This document shows, one piece after another, positions 18,434-27,921 of a DNA stretch of 64,000 bases. This DNA is from Arthrobacter sp. TMP15 (GTDB lineage: Bacteria > Actinomycetota > Actinomycetes > Actinomycetales > Micrococcaceae). The notes under the pieces were generated by a model. It saw only the letters and a list, made by a program, of their open reading frames with translations. It made no database searches and had not been told where the DNA came from. The position numbers were made by a program, and so were the translations under genes. The first letter of the stretch is position 1. The number at the start of each line of letters is the position of its first letter. The stretch lies in NCBI RefSeq assembly GCF_039529835.1, contig NZ_CP154262.1, positions 2,108,001 to 2,172,000 on the forward strand, written 5' to 3'.

Positions 18434-19339
18434 ATGAATTCGATGCCAACCAACACCGACCCCATGGAATCACTCCTGCGCATTCTGGAGCTTTCCGATG
18501 CTGGCGGAGCCCAAACAGATGAAGATATTTTTGTGGGGCGCGGCGATAAGACCGCACCACAACCGCGGCTTTTTGGTGGCCAGGTGTTGGCGCAGTCATT
18601 GGTTGCAGCAACTCGCACGGTGGAGAGCGATCATCTTGTGCACTCGATGCACGGCTATTTCTTGCGCCCCGGCGATGCCTCCTCAGCCCTGACTTTTGGT
18701 GTGCAGCGGCTGCGTGATGGACGCTCATTTTCAGCGCGGCGTACCCATGCCTACCAAGGTGGTGTGCCGATCCTGTCCATGATCGCCTCCTTCCAGCGCC
18801 CCGACAGCGGTATGGAGCATCAGGAACCCATGCCGGAAGGGATTCCTGCGCCTGAGACACTTCCAACAACAGCTGAACTCCTGGGTGGCATCGATCACCC
18901 TGTGGCAAGGGCGTGGGCCTATGAACGGCCTTTCGATATTCGCCATGTGGGCTCTGACATTTATTTCGATGTCAAGGGCGAGCATGTGGCACATCAGGCA
19001 GTGTGGCTAAAAACGCTCGGCCCGATGCCAACCGACCAGAATTTACACCGGGCCGCTCTTGCCTATGCCAGCGATTACACTTTGCTTGAGCCTTCATTGC
19101 GCCGCCACGGAATCAGCTGGGTAACCCGGGGTATCAGCATTGCCAGTCTTGATCACGCCATGTGGTGGCACCGCCCGCTGCAAGTTGACGACTGGCTGCT
19201 CTATGTTGCCCAATCCCCCAGTGCCTCCGAGTCACGTGGACTGAACTTTGGCCGTTTTTACAACCGCGACGGCGTACTTGTCGCCTCAGTTGCTCAAGAG
19301 GGCATGATGCGAATCCCCGAAGAAACACCAAAGGAATAA
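18434..19339 (+). CDS. tesB: Acyl-CoA thioesterase II (TesB family)
   Basis: Double-hotdog thioesterase hydrolysing medium and long acyl-CoAs. The N-terminal half shows PQPRLFGGQVLAQSL and HSMHGYFLRPGD, and the C-terminal half shows YASDYTLLEPS, SLDHAMWWHRPLQVDDWLLY and SVAQEGMMR. These supply the family's Asp, Thr/Ser and Gln catalytic residues. 301 aa from the ATG at 18434; the frame is open upstream to 18296, but that part overlaps the divergent gene's start. A bidirectional hairpin follows, shared with ettA. Confidence 0.9.
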   Translation: MNSMPTNTDPMESLLRILELSDAGGAQTDEDIFVGRGDKTAPQPRLFGGQVLAQSLVAATRTVESDHLVHSMHGYFLRPGDASSALTFGVQRLRDGRSFSARRTHAYQGGVPILSMIASFQRPDSGMEHQEPMPEGIPAPETLPTTAELLGGIDHPVARAWAYERPFDIRHVGSDIYFDVKGEHVAHQAVWLKTLGPMPTDQNLHRAALAYASDYTLLEPSLRRHGISWVTRGISIASLDHAMWWHRPLQVDDWLLYVAQSPSASESRGLNFGRFYNRDGVLVASVAQEGMMRIPEETPKE

Positions 19340-19363
19340 GTCTGCGGCTGAGAGATGTTAGGC

Positions 19364-19406
19364 AACAAATAATGGCCGGTCCCAGTGGGGCCGGCCATTA
19401 TTGTTG
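19364..19406. terminator. Bidirectional terminator between tesB and ettA
   Basis: ATAATGGCCGG pairs with CCGGCCATTAT around a short loop, extended by CAACA/TGTTG with one bulge. It sits 24 nt after tesB and 53 nt after the ettA stop on the other strand. A-rich and T-rich flanks serve both directions. Confidence 0.8.
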
Positions 19407-19459
19407 CGCCATGCGTGAGCCACGCTCACGCATGTTCGGCGCTAGTCGCGTGTGAGGCG

Positions 19460-21142
19460 CTAGTCGCGTGTGAGGCGGCGGTGCGTCACGCGGTGCGGAC
19501 GTGCCGCATCGGCGCCAAGACGCTCAACCTTGTTTTCCTCGTAGGAGTCGTAGTTACCTTCAAACCAGTGCCAGTTGGCCGGGTTCTCATTGGTGCCTTC
19601 ATAGGCAAGGATGTGAGTCGCGACCCGGTCAAGGAACCAGCGATCGTGCGATACCACTACGGCGCAGCCCGGGAATTCAAGCAAAGCGTTTTCAAGGCTG
19701 CTAAGAGTTTCCACGTCAAGGTCGTTAGTGGGCTCATCCAAGAGCAAAAGGTTGCCACCCTGTTTCAGGGTCAGCGCCAAGTTCAGCCGGTTGCGCTCAC
19801 CACCGGAGAGCACACCTGCCTTCTTCTGCTGATCCGGACCCTTGAAGCCGAATGCGGCAACGTAGGCCCGAGAAGGCATTTCTACCTGTCCAACCTGGAT
19901 GAAGTCCAGTCCATCGGAGACAACTTCCCAGAGTGTTTTATCTGGGTCGATGCCGCCACGGCTCTGGTCAGCGTAGGAAATCTTGACCGAGTCGCCCACC
20001 TTGAGCTTGCCACCATCCAGCTCTTCAAGGCCAACGATGGTCTTAAAGAGCGTTGACTTACCCACACCGTTCGGGCCAATGACCCCAACGATGCCGTTGC
20101 GCGGCAGTGTAAAGGAGAGGCCATCGATCAAAACGCGATCGCCGTAACCCTTTTTTAGGTTTTCTGCTTCGAGCACGATTCCACCCAAACGCGGGCCTGG
20201 TGGAATCTGAATCTCTTCAAAGTCGAGCTTGCGGGTACGATCTGCCTCGGCAGCCATTTCCTCGTAGCGGGCAAGACGCGCCTTGGACTTGGTCTGGCGA
20301 CCCTTGGCATTGGAGCGAACCCAATCGAGTTCCTCGGTGAGGCGCTTGGCCTGTTTGGCGTCCTTCTTACCTTGGACTTCCAGGCGGGCGCGCTTCTTCT
20401 CCAGGTACGTGGAGTAGTTGCCCTCATAGGGGTACAGCTTGCCGCGGTCCACTTCGGCGATCCATTCGGCGACGTGATCCAGGAAGTACCTATCGTGAGT
20501 CACGGCGAGGACTGCGCCAGCGTAGTTCTTCAAGTGCAACTCCAACCACTGGACGCTTTCGGCATCGAGGTGGTTAGTGGGCTCATCAAGGAGCAATAGG
20601 TCAGGTTTCTGCAACAGCAATTTGCACAATGCAACACGGCGGCGCTCACCACCAGAAAGTACTGTGACGTCGGCATCTCCCGGCGGGCACTGCAATGCGT
20701 CCATGGCCTGCTCAAGCTGGGAGTCAATGTCCCAGGCGTCGGCAGTGTCAATGGCTTCCTGCAGCTTGCCCATCTCTTCGAGCAGAGTGTCAAAGTCAGC
20801 GTCGGGGCTGGCCATTTCCTCTGAGATCTCGTTGTAACGGGTGATCTTCGCGTAGATCTCACCAACACCTTCTTGGACGTTTCCAAGAACAGTCTTTTCC
20901 TCGTTGAGCGGCGGCTCCTGGAGCAAAATGCCCACAGTGTAGCCAGGGCTCAGGCGAGCCTCACCATTGGAAGGTGTATCCAAGCCGGCCATGATCTTCA
21001 AGATGGTGGACTTGCCAGCACCGTTAGGCCCAACAACACCGATCTTGGCGCCGGGATAAAAAGACATGCTTACGTTGTCAAGAATGAGTTTGTCGCCAAC
21101 AGCCTTACGGGTGTTGGACATCGTATAAATAAATTCCGCCAT
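19460..21142 (-). CDS. ettA: Energy-dependent translational throttle protein EttA (ABC-F)
   Basis: Soluble ABC-F ATPase that binds the ribosomal E site and gates entry into the elongation cycle according to ATP level. Two ABC domains are present: Walker A GPNGAGKS and GPNGVGKS, two LSGGE(R) signatures (VLSGGERRRVALC and VLSGGERNRLNLA) and two LLLDEPTN Walker B motifs. Between them lies the charged linker (KKDAKQAKRLTEELDWVR). Full length (560 aa). I start at the ATG at 21142 (MAEFIYTM), as in EttA homologs. From memory it is the counterpart of Rv2477c. The last codons are duplicated downstream of the stop as an 18-bp direct repeat. Confidence 0.95.
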   Translation of the reverse strand: MAEFIYTMSNTRKAVGDKLILDNVSMSFYPGAKIGVVGPNGAGKSTILKIMAGLDTPSNGEARLSPGYTVGILLQEPPLNEEKTVLGNVQEGVGEIYAKITRYNEISEEMASPDADFDTLLEEMGKLQEAIDTADAWDIDSQLEQAMDALQCPPGDADVTVLSGGERRRVALCKLLLQKPDLLLLDEPTNHLDAESVQWLELHLKNYAGAVLAVTHDRYFLDHVAEWIAEVDRGKLYPYEGNYSTYLEKKRARLEVQGKKDAKQAKRLTEELDWVRSNAKGRQTKSKARLARYEEMAAEADRTRKLDFEEIQIPPGPRLGGIVLEAENLKKGYGDRVLIDGLSFTLPRNGIVGVIGPNGVGKSTLFKTIVGLEELDGGKLKVGDSVKISYADQSRGGIDPDKTLWEVVSDGLDFIQVGQVEMPSRAYVAAFGFKGPDQQKKAGVLSGGERNRLNLALTLKQGGNLLLLDEPTNDLDVETLSSLENALLEFPGCAVVVSHDRWFLDRVATHILAYEGTNENPANWHWFEGNYDSYEENKVERLGADAARPHRVTHRRLTRD

Positions 21143-21345
21143 AGTCCCAAGGTTAGTGGGTGCAAGCGGATATCCCACATTCCTCTACGGCTAAGTGAGG
21201 AACCCGGCGTTGGAACTACGTTTGGAATCCTGTAGTTGACGCCTCATTGCGCGCTCTGGGTAGCTGGTCTCTTCCCGCAGTAGCGCTCTATAGCGGTACC
21301 TCGCTACTGGGAATATCTCCTAAATAACGGCTTTCCGGCAGAGAG

Positions 21346-21846
21346 CTAGTGGACGTCGCCAACGAAGCAGCGTCCAGATGCCAAGACGGGAAGTATTGTC
21401 ACTGCAACGTTGCCGTCGCGTACCTGGCCAACCACACATTCCTCTCCCACCGGGGATGCTGACTCTATGGCATCAACGGCAAGTCCCGTTGGGGTGATGT
21501 CGATGGATAATTCAACTTTATCTTTTTCCGCACCGGCTTCGAGCATGGCGGACATCATTTGATCCCGGTTAGGCGACTTTGTAACGCCAGCAAGCTTAGT
21601 GAGAGAGTCTCTTACCCTGGCGGAGAACTCTTGCGCTGCAGTCGGAAGTTCCGTGGGTTCCATTTCTGCCTCACTGGAGTTCTTGGCCGCAGCTGTAGTG
21701 GGGCTTCCCTGAACCGAACCGGAATCAGCGGGCCCAGAGGGCAGCAAGGAACACCCGCCTAGAGCCAGTGCCACGACTAACAGAACTGCCACTCCAAAAG
21801 AACGAGCCCTAATGCTGTGCAGCGCAGACTGATCACGGGATGTCAT
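21346..21846 (-). CDS. Lipoprotein of unknown function (DUF6993-like)
   Basis: The N-terminal signal peptide ends in the lipobox LALGGC, so the protein should be exported and lipid-anchored at Cys31 or so. A Ser/Thr/Glu-rich linker follows, and a small domain of about 100 residues has two late cysteines (GEECVVGQVRDG and ASGRCFVGDVH) likely to form a disulfide. The layout recalls DUF6993 lipoproteins of Micrococcales; that assignment is from memory. Start ATG at 21846 with GGAAAAG close upstream; a GTG at 21861 would add five residues. Confidence 0.75.
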   Translation of the reverse strand: MTSRDQSALHSIRARSFGVAVLLVVALALGGCSLLPSGPADSGSVQGSPTTAAAKNSSEAEMEPTELPTAAQEFSARVRDSLTKLAGVTKSPNRDQMMSAMLEAGAEKDKVELSIDITPTGLAVDAIESASPVGEECVVGQVRDGNVAVTILPVLASGRCFVGDVH

Positions 21847-21917
21847 CTTTTCCAAAGTCACTTGACCAGTCTGCCATGACGGTCAGGACTTGTCTGTTGC
21901 GCATGAGGAGTTCAGAA

Positions 21918-22586
21918 TTAGAAAGGCGCGGCAGTCTTGAGAATCTCACCTGTCTGATGATCTGCACGTTCGCCGTCGTTCAGACCAGAATCGTGCTCGG
22001 GCACTGTGTCGTCGTATTCATCATCTTGATCATCTTGATCATCTTCAGCATGGGCGTGAATCGCAGCTGCAACTGCCGCAAACCCATGGAGCTGGTCGGC
22101 TCCGCCGTCGGCATCATCATCGGCGTCATCGTAGGTTTGGTCTTCATCATTTCCCACTACAGAAAGGTGCGTCCCGGCCGCAACGTTGGACTCTTGCGAA
22201 AATTTGTTCTCTCCTGCAGGATGCGCGCTTGCCATGCGCCTGAAAAGGGCAGTCCCAAATTGCAGGTCCGGACCCACACTCTCCGCATCTATTTCGACAC
22301 TGGTCCCGTGCGTGCCGTCTTTACGAAGGAAAGACTTGATGTTGAGCTTGCCCATCACCATGATGCGGTCGCCCTTGTGGATACTGGAAACGGCATTCTG
22401 CGCCAACGAACGAAAAACGTTAATCCGATACCAATTTGTGCGACCGTCAACCCACAACTTGGTGATCGGATCTTGGCGACGCTCGGTTGAACCGATCCGG
22501 AAGTTTCCAATAACCAGCCCAGTAGTAGTGTTTCGCATCTCAAATTCGGAACTTACAAACCCTCTAATGCTGACATGATTAGCCAT
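21918..22586 (-). CDS. ssb: Single-stranded DNA-binding protein
   Basis: OB-fold single-strand DNA-binding protein. The N-terminal domain (about 1-115) has the usual segments VSIRGFVSSEF, WYRINVFRSLAQNA, KGDRIMVMGKL and VEIDAESVGPDLQFGT. A long acidic, disordered tail follows, with Asp/Glu runs near 150-200, ending in PF like other SSB tails that recruit partner proteins. It is not the main replication SSB type by sequence; its position beside ettA matches Rv2478c from memory. Start ATG at 22586. The last backbone protein gene before tRNA-Arg. Confidence 0.9.
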   Translation of the reverse strand: MANHVSIRGFVSSEFEMRNTTTGLVIGNFRIGSTERRQDPITKLWVDGRTNWYRINVFRSLAQNAVSSIHKGDRIMVMGKLNIKSFLRKDGTHGTSVEIDAESVGPDLQFGTALFRRMASAHPAGENKFSQESNVAAGTHLSVVGNDEDQTYDDADDDADGGADQLHGFAAVAAAIHAHAEDDQDDQDDEYDDTVPEHDSGLNDGERADHQTGEILKTAAPF

Positions 22587-22770
22587 TGCTCTGCCTTTCG
22601 TTGAGCCGCAGCTGCGGCGGTGTTCACTTGGATCAAGCAAACGCCTGCATGACCGCATTCGGAAGTGGGCAAGACCCGAATGTGGACGAACCGTTGGGTG
22701 ATGGCCCCGGTGGAGGAAGAGATAATGCAATAAACCTGATAATTTAGATGCGGTCCCTCTTTAGGGCCAC

Positions 22771-22846
22771 GCCTCGGTAGCTCAGCGGATAGAGCAGGAG
22801 CCTTCTAATCTCTTGGTCGTGGGTTCAATTCCCGCCCGGGGCACCA
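22771..22846 (+). tRNA. tRNA-Arg (TCT), probable integration site
   Basis: Cloverleaf on the plus strand: acceptor GCCTCGG/CCGGGGC with one T-G wobble, D-arm TAGCTCAGCGGATAGAGC, loop CTTCTAA (anticodon TCT), T-arm GTGGGTTCAATTCCCGC, and an encoded CCA at 22844-22846. It marks the border between backbone and the foreign element, so its 3' end is the likely attachment site. Confidence 0.94.
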
Positions 22847-23597
22847 AAAACGGCCTCTGACCTGCGGATATATCCCGCAGGTCAGAGTCGCTTAGGGCCC
22901 AAAACAGCCCAAGTCACGTTTTACTCACGTTTTTGAACGAAAACTTGGTCACGTTTTTGGCTTGCTTGGGGCGGGAATAGGTTCAATTTCTGCTCACGTT
23001 TTCGAGTGAATGACCAACAATATTCATCGTCTGCCATCAACACTCCAAGCATCCACACCCTCTGCCCTACTCGTGGCAATGGTCCCCGGTCTCCCTTGCC
23101 CACGTCACCGGCTGGCGTCCGACCGCGACTACAAGCCCACCGGCATTTCGCATACTTACATCGCATAGTATTGACGGCCCCGTTCTGAGACGCCCGGCGA
23201 CTCAACGCTGTTCATAAGTTCCCATACTCGCGTCGAAAACTAGGCCCTAACGGTCGACACTGATGATAGTCAGCCGAAGGACTTCAGACACCATCCGCCA
23301 CGCGGCTTGAATTCCGTGATGCTAGTGGGTGATTTCCACGGCGCGGCCAGCGAGTGCATACACTTTCGTATGGGGGTCAAGGAATGGTATCCGTAGTACG
23401 AGCATTCCATCAGAACACAGGTATGGTAATCGTTAATCAGACACTTGTCGCTTCAAGTTCAACCACTTTCATGGGGGAGTATTTCAACGAATGGGCACCC
23501 GTCATAAACCTGCGCTGCACTCAAGATGGTCACCTGGCTACCCACGCGCTGGCGTTGAGCTCGCCTCGGAAATTCCCGTTGATATGACGGAACTGGT
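22847..23597. other. Non-coding junction region after tRNA-Arg
   Basis: About 750 nt without a convincing gene. It holds a 14-bp hairpin at 22854-22886 (CTCTGACCTGCGG paired with CCGCAGGTCAGAG around an A/T loop) and four copies of TCACGTTTT. After that, short open frames up to 94 codons have no recognisable features. The promoter of the defence operon probably lies in the last 250 nt, but no box is clear enough to mark. Confidence 0.6.
22914..23002 (+). repeat. Four TCACGTTTT direct repeats
   Basis: Copies at 22914, 22925, 22949 and 22994, in the same orientation and unevenly spaced, start 68 nt after the tRNA-Arg CCA. Clustered short repeats beside an attachment site resemble the arm-type sites bound by tyrosine integrases; this role is inferred. 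Confidence 0.55.
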
Positions 23598-25073
23598 ATG
23601 AGGGCTGCAATCGAGTTGACTCCCGACCCGCAGCTCATGGAATCAATCCGAGCTGTTGGATATACGTTCCCTACCGCACTGGCCGACATCATCGACAATT
23701 CAATATCTGCAGACGCGGGACGGATCCAGATCGTGGCACCGCCAAGCGGGGAACCATTCGTAGCAATACTCGATGATGGACTCGGCATGAGCGCAGAAAC
23801 GGCTACGCATGCAATGAGGCTGGCCGGAACCTCCCCTGATGCCAAACGTGGGGAGAAAGACCTAGGACGATTCGGGCTGGGGCTCAAGACGGCATCTTTG
23901 TCTCAATGCCGCTCCCTCACGGTGGCATCGAAAAAACAAGGTGAATCGGTAGTCGCATACGAGTGGGACCTTGATTTCTTGGTTGAAACACAGTCATGGT
24001 CACTGCTCGAACTCTCCCCGGAGGAAATCGAGGATCTTCCCTGTGTTGGGCTGCTAAACGAGCAAGAGACAGGCACGCTGGTCCTCTGGCGAAAATTGGA
24101 CAGGCTTCTTCCTGACACGAATCGATCTGAATTGGATCTGGCCGACGAACTGACTAACGCCAAGGAACACTTGGGACTGGTATTCCACCGTTTCATCTCA
24201 GGCGAGACCGGCCGTTCGTTAGGGATCTCAATCAATGGCCGCAACGTTGTCGGGGCTGACCCCATGCTTGAAGCCAATACGGCGACAATGCATGGCCCTA
24301 TCCAGCCGCTGTCCATTGACGGCGAAACTGTTTTGGTCCGAGCATTTACCCTCCCCCAAAGAAACAAACTCAGTGAGCAAGAGGTTCTAACAGCCCAAAT
24401 GGGGGGCTCCTTTCGCGACAGCCAGGGGTTCTACGTCTATCGCGAGAAGCGCTTGGTAATATGGGGCACATGGTTCAGGATCGTTCCGAAACAAGAACTT
24501 GGGAAACTGGCGCGGGTCCGCGTCGATATCCCTAACAGCTTGGATCATTTGTGGGCGCTCGATATCAAGAAGGCCCAGGCGATGCCACCACCCCTCGTAC
24601 GGGACCAGCTCAAGCGAATCGCCGATCGGATCATTGCTCCTAGCACACGCGTCTTTACCTACAGGGGGCGAAGACTTGGTCAGACAGCAGTGGTCCGCAT
24701 ATGGAACCATATCGACGAGCGAGGGGAATTCCGCTACGAGCTCAATAGGCGCCACCCCATGGTGTCGTCCCTCATGAATACGCTCCATGACCTACCGCAA
24801 GCCAGATTCTTGCTGGAGGAACTCTTGTCGACGGCTGAACGCGGCTTCCCGGTTAACGATGTCTATAGCAGGCTTGGTCAAGACCAGAAATTTGCTGAGC
24901 CCCGGGCGAACGACGAAGAAATGCTCGTCACCGCGAAGAATCTCGCAAGTGCCGCACATCGGCTAGGGGTGCAGCAGGATCAATTTGTCGAAACATACAT
25001 TTTGTCGGAACCATTTTCGAGCGCCAACATGGCAGAAGAACTACTGAGGAGCGCCTACGATGCCACTGATTGA
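23598..25073 (+). CDS. MORC/GHKL-type ATPase of defence operon
   Basis: A 491-aa protein with a Bergerat ATP-binding fold at its N-terminus: motif N1 ALADIIDNSISA (28-38, Mg-binding Asn34), motif N2 LDDGLGM (58-64) and the lid motif GRFGLGLKTAS (90-100). The usual catalytic Glu of N1 is Asp30 here. The region after residue 200 fits an S5-like transducer domain, including FYVYREKRLVIWGTW. Such ATPases are thought to remodel DNA or protein-DNA complexes in MORC-type restriction systems (comparative-genomics work recalled, not checked). First gene of a four-gene run; its end overlaps the Z1 gene by 14 nt. ATG start directly downstream of an in-frame stop. Confidence 0.85.
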   Translation: MRAAIELTPDPQLMESIRAVGYTFPTALADIIDNSISADAGRIQIVAPPSGEPFVAILDDGLGMSAETATHAMRLAGTSPDAKRGEKDLGRFGLGLKTASLSQCRSLTVASKKQGESVVAYEWDLDFLVETQSWSLLELSPEEIEDLPCVGLLNEQETGTLVLWRKLDRLLPDTNRSELDLADELTNAKEHLGLVFHRFISGETGRSLGISINGRNVVGADPMLEANTATMHGPIQPLSIDGETVLVRAFTLPQRNKLSEQEVLTAQMGGSFRDSQGFYVYREKRLVIWGTWFRIVPKQELGKLARVRVDIPNSLDHLWALDIKKAQAMPPPLVRDQLKRIADRIIAPSTRVFTYRGRRLGQTAVVRIWNHIDERGEFRYELNRRHPMVSSLMNTLHDLPQARFLLEELLSTAERGFPVNDVYSRLGQDQKFAEPRANDEEMLVTAKNLASAAHRLGVQQDQFVETYILSEPFSSANMAEELLRSAYDATD

Positions 25074-27921
25074 CCTGTCGAATATCGCAGATGAGCTCGA
25101 CGTGATTCGGCGGATGGTAACCGCCCGGCACAATATTGTGGATGTCGAAGGGGACAAATTCAATTTGACGGAGGACGACATTCGTCAATCCGTGCAGGCC
25201 CTGCGGCCTTTCGCTCCTACAGCAACGGCAGCCCAACTCGAGGGCGTCGTGCGGACACTCTGCGAAGAATGGGGCATCATCGATCTCGGTGACACCGAGC
25301 CGGACATCGATGTCACCTTGAAATCAGATCACGAGGAATGGCTGAAGAAGGCTCTCCTAGAGAAGAATGTGGAATGGCGCCGCTGGAGCGCATATAAGAA
25401 GCTCTTACGTAATCAGGGGAGGTCTCCCCAAGTCGTCAATGATCTCGACGACGCCACCGATCGTATTCTCGATCTGGCTGGCAACCCCCGAGAGGAGCGC
25501 ACTTGGAACCGAAAAGGATTGGCCATTGGAGACGTCCAGTCGGGCAAGACCCAGACCTTCTTGGCGGTGGCAAACAAGGCGGCCGACGCGGGCTACAAGG
25601 TCATCATCGTTCTAGCCGGGAACACTGAGTACCTTCGGAAACAAACTCAGGAGCGAGTGGATTCTGACTTTATTGGACGCGACGGTTCAAAATTGCTCAA
25701 AAAGGTCAACTCGAGTGCATCGACGTCCAACAGAATCGGGATCGGACTCCTCGACAAGTCACTTCATGCCAATGGCATGACCACCCCGTTCTATGACTAC
25801 TTGCAACTCAAGAATGAAGGCCACAATCTGGCTCTGGTAACGAAGGACTCGGAGTATCCATACATATTTGTCGTCAAGAAGAACAGCTACGTCCTAGATG
25901 CCGTCGATCAGTGGTCAAAGAATCAGGCGGACGGGGCCAGCATCGTCGATGCCGCGGCATTGATCATCGATGACGAATCGGACTATGCCTCCGTCGACAC
26001 ATCGGCGGACGGCAGCGACCCCACCAAGATTAATTCGGCTATTAGACGCATACTTTCCCGTTACGCGCGGTCCTCGTATCTAGCAGTAACAGCCACTCCA
26101 TTCGCCAACATTTTCATTAACCATGAGGGGTATGGGGACGTTGGGAAGAAGCCACAAAAGGGCAAGGCTTCAACAGGTCTGGATGCCGAGACTCTCGATA
26201 CCAAAGATTTGTTTCCGGAGCACTACATTCATTCGCTGAAAGCCCCGAAAAACTATGTGGGGCTCAAACGGACATTTGGCACCTACGAAGATCCTGCTAT
26301 CAACGGGCTAAATGACAACAGCGACTGTGAGTCGGTAGTCCCACTCAAGCATGCTAAAGATCGCGAAGTAGAGGAGCTTCCGGAAACGCTTCTGGATGCC
26401 ATCGACACGTATATCTTGGCAAACGCGTTATTCGACCTGCGGGGTCGGGCCAAAGACGCCCGCTCCATGCTCATCAACGTCTCGAAATTCACCGACGTTC
26501 AGAATCGTATAGCCGACTTGGTTCAGTCCTATCTAGCCAGGACTCAGGATGCGTTGGAGGCCTTTGGTGGCATGGAGGTCGGCGGACAGCAGGGACAATC
26601 CCTGGCAAGACTGAAAATTGTCTTTGAAGCTGAATTTGCTGAGTGCGGCTCGACGTGGGAGGAGGTCTTGGCCGTTCTGCCAGACTCTGCTTCGCCCATC
26701 CGTGTAAAGGTCTACAACTCCAAGCCAAATCGGCTGGGCGAAGACGAAGCATTTGAGGCTGTAGTTCCTTCCCGGCAGATTGCCATCGGCGGTGATTTGC
26801 TCAGTCGTGGGTTGACTCTCAACAACCTCCTCACAAGTTACTTTTACCGAAGTCCCATGGCTGCCGACACTATGATGCAGATGGCACGCTGGTTCGGGTA
26901 CCGCGATGGCTACTTCGACCTCGTTAGGCTGTGGATACCTAGTGACAAGAGAGTCGACTACCGATTCGTAGAACAGGCAATAAGGCAGCTCAAACGCCAA
27001 ATCAAGACCATGTCCGAACAAGGGCTCACGCCGCTGGATTTCGGGCTAGCTGTCCAACAGCATCCGGAATCACTCCTCATTACCGCCCGGAACAAGTCCC
27101 GGAGCGCGACGAGTGCGCCCAGCACGATCGACCTCACTAACTACAGGTTGGAAACAACCAAAATTCCTGCGGATCCGGAAGCCCTGAAATCGAACGAGCA
27201 CGCAGCTGCCCAGCTGGTGTCTGCCATGGGATTAACCACCCATTCAGTCTCTGAGTCCACAACTGTCATCAGAGACGTTGCCAAGCACCACATTGCCGCC
27301 TTCTTGGACAAATACACGTTCTCTCATGCTGCCCGTCTCTTGGACAGCGAGGCTCTGGCAGCCGTGGTCCGGGGAAGCTCGTCAGATACTTACACCCATT
27401 GGGACGTGGTTTTCGTCGGAGGTCAAAAGGGGAACGAGCGATGGTTGCTGCCGTCAGGCCTAGAGATGCCAAGGATGGTCACGCGAGCGCTGCTCCCCCG
27501 GGATGGGTATTTCGCAGTCAGTGGAAGTAGCGCCCGACTTGCGGGTAGCCAAGATCTTCGACACGTTCTCTCGGCTGAAAAGCTTGCGGCGATGAAATCC
27601 GTCGATGGCAAATTGCCTTCGAATGAGGAGTACTACTATCAGTACATGGATCGGCCGGCGTTGTTGATTTATGTCCTCCAACCGATCCAAATGATCAAGC
27701 CGTCAAAACGTCCAGATGCCAAGCTGATATCGAAGCCGATCACGGACGTGACAAGCTTGGTGGCACTGAAGCTCGCTCTGCCTCGGACGAAGAAGCTCGA
27801 CACAAAGGCTGGCCGCGACGGCGTGGCGACATATCTGCACAACACGGTGGCCGCCCGGGCATGGAAGGCCCAATATGCGGCCCTTGAAGGCGAAGATTCG
27901 CAGGAGGATACTAATGTTTAG
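25060..27921 (+). CDS. Z1-domain ATPase/nuclease-associated protein
   Basis: A 953-aa P-loop NTPase. Walker A GDVQSGKT is at 157-164, Walker B is in LIIDDESDYA (about 301-310), and a helicase-like TATPFANIF follows. The signature Z1 region reads IGGDLLSRGLTLNNL, then MMQMARWFGYRDGY (about 580-620). Z1 proteins occur in restriction and phage-defence operons with GHKL ATPases and PD-(D/E)XK nucleases and are thought to act as DNA-dependent motors. The start overlaps the ATPase gene by 14 nt and the end overlaps the nuclease gene by 8 nt, so expression is tightly coupled. Biochemical activity is inferred from family, not known for this protein. Confidence 0.88.
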   Translation: MPLIDLSNIADELDVIRRMVTARHNIVDVEGDKFNLTEDDIRQSVQALRPFAPTATAAQLEGVVRTLCEEWGIIDLGDTEPDIDVTLKSDHEEWLKKALLEKNVEWRRWSAYKKLLRNQGRSPQVVNDLDDATDRILDLAGNPREERTWNRKGLAIGDVQSGKTQTFLAVANKAADAGYKVIIVLAGNTEYLRKQTQERVDSDFIGRDGSKLLKKVNSSASTSNRIGIGLLDKSLHANGMTTPFYDYLQLKNEGHNLALVTKDSEYPYIFVVKKNSYVLDAVDQWSKNQADGASIVDAAALIIDDESDYASVDTSADGSDPTKINSAIRRILSRYARSSYLAVTATPFANIFINHEGYGDVGKKPQKGKASTGLDAETLDTKDLFPEHYIHSLKAPKNYVGLKRTFGTYEDPAINGLNDNSDCESVVPLKHAKDREVEELPETLLDAIDTYILANALFDLRGRAKDARSMLINVSKFTDVQNRIADLVQSYLARTQDALEAFGGMEVGGQQGQSLARLKIVFEAEFAECGSTWEEVLAVLPDSASPIRVKVYNSKPNRLGEDEAFEAVVPSRQIAIGGDLLSRGLTLNNLLTSYFYRSPMAADTMMQMARWFGYRDGYFDLVRLWIPSDKRVDYRFVEQAIRQLKRQIKTMSEQGLTPLDFGLAVQQHPESLLITARNKSRSATSAPSTIDLTNYRLETTKIPADPEALKSNEHAAAQLVSAMGLTTHSVSESTTVIRDVAKHHIAAFLDKYTFSHAARLLDSEALAAVVRGSSSDTYTHWDVVFVGGQKGNERWLLPSGLEMPRMVTRALLPRDGYFAVSGSSARLAGSQDLRHVLSAEKLAAMKSVDGKLPSNEEYYYQYMDRPALLIYVLQPIQMIKPSKRPDAKLISKPITDVTSLVALKLALPRTKKLDTKAGRDGVATYLHNTVAARAWKAQYAALEGEDSQEDTNV

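Noticed and set aside
23354-23587. 77-codon open frame before the MORC-type ATPase
   Set aside because: No family features and no good ribosome site; it ends 10 nt before the real operon start and could be a leader, but nothing supports it.
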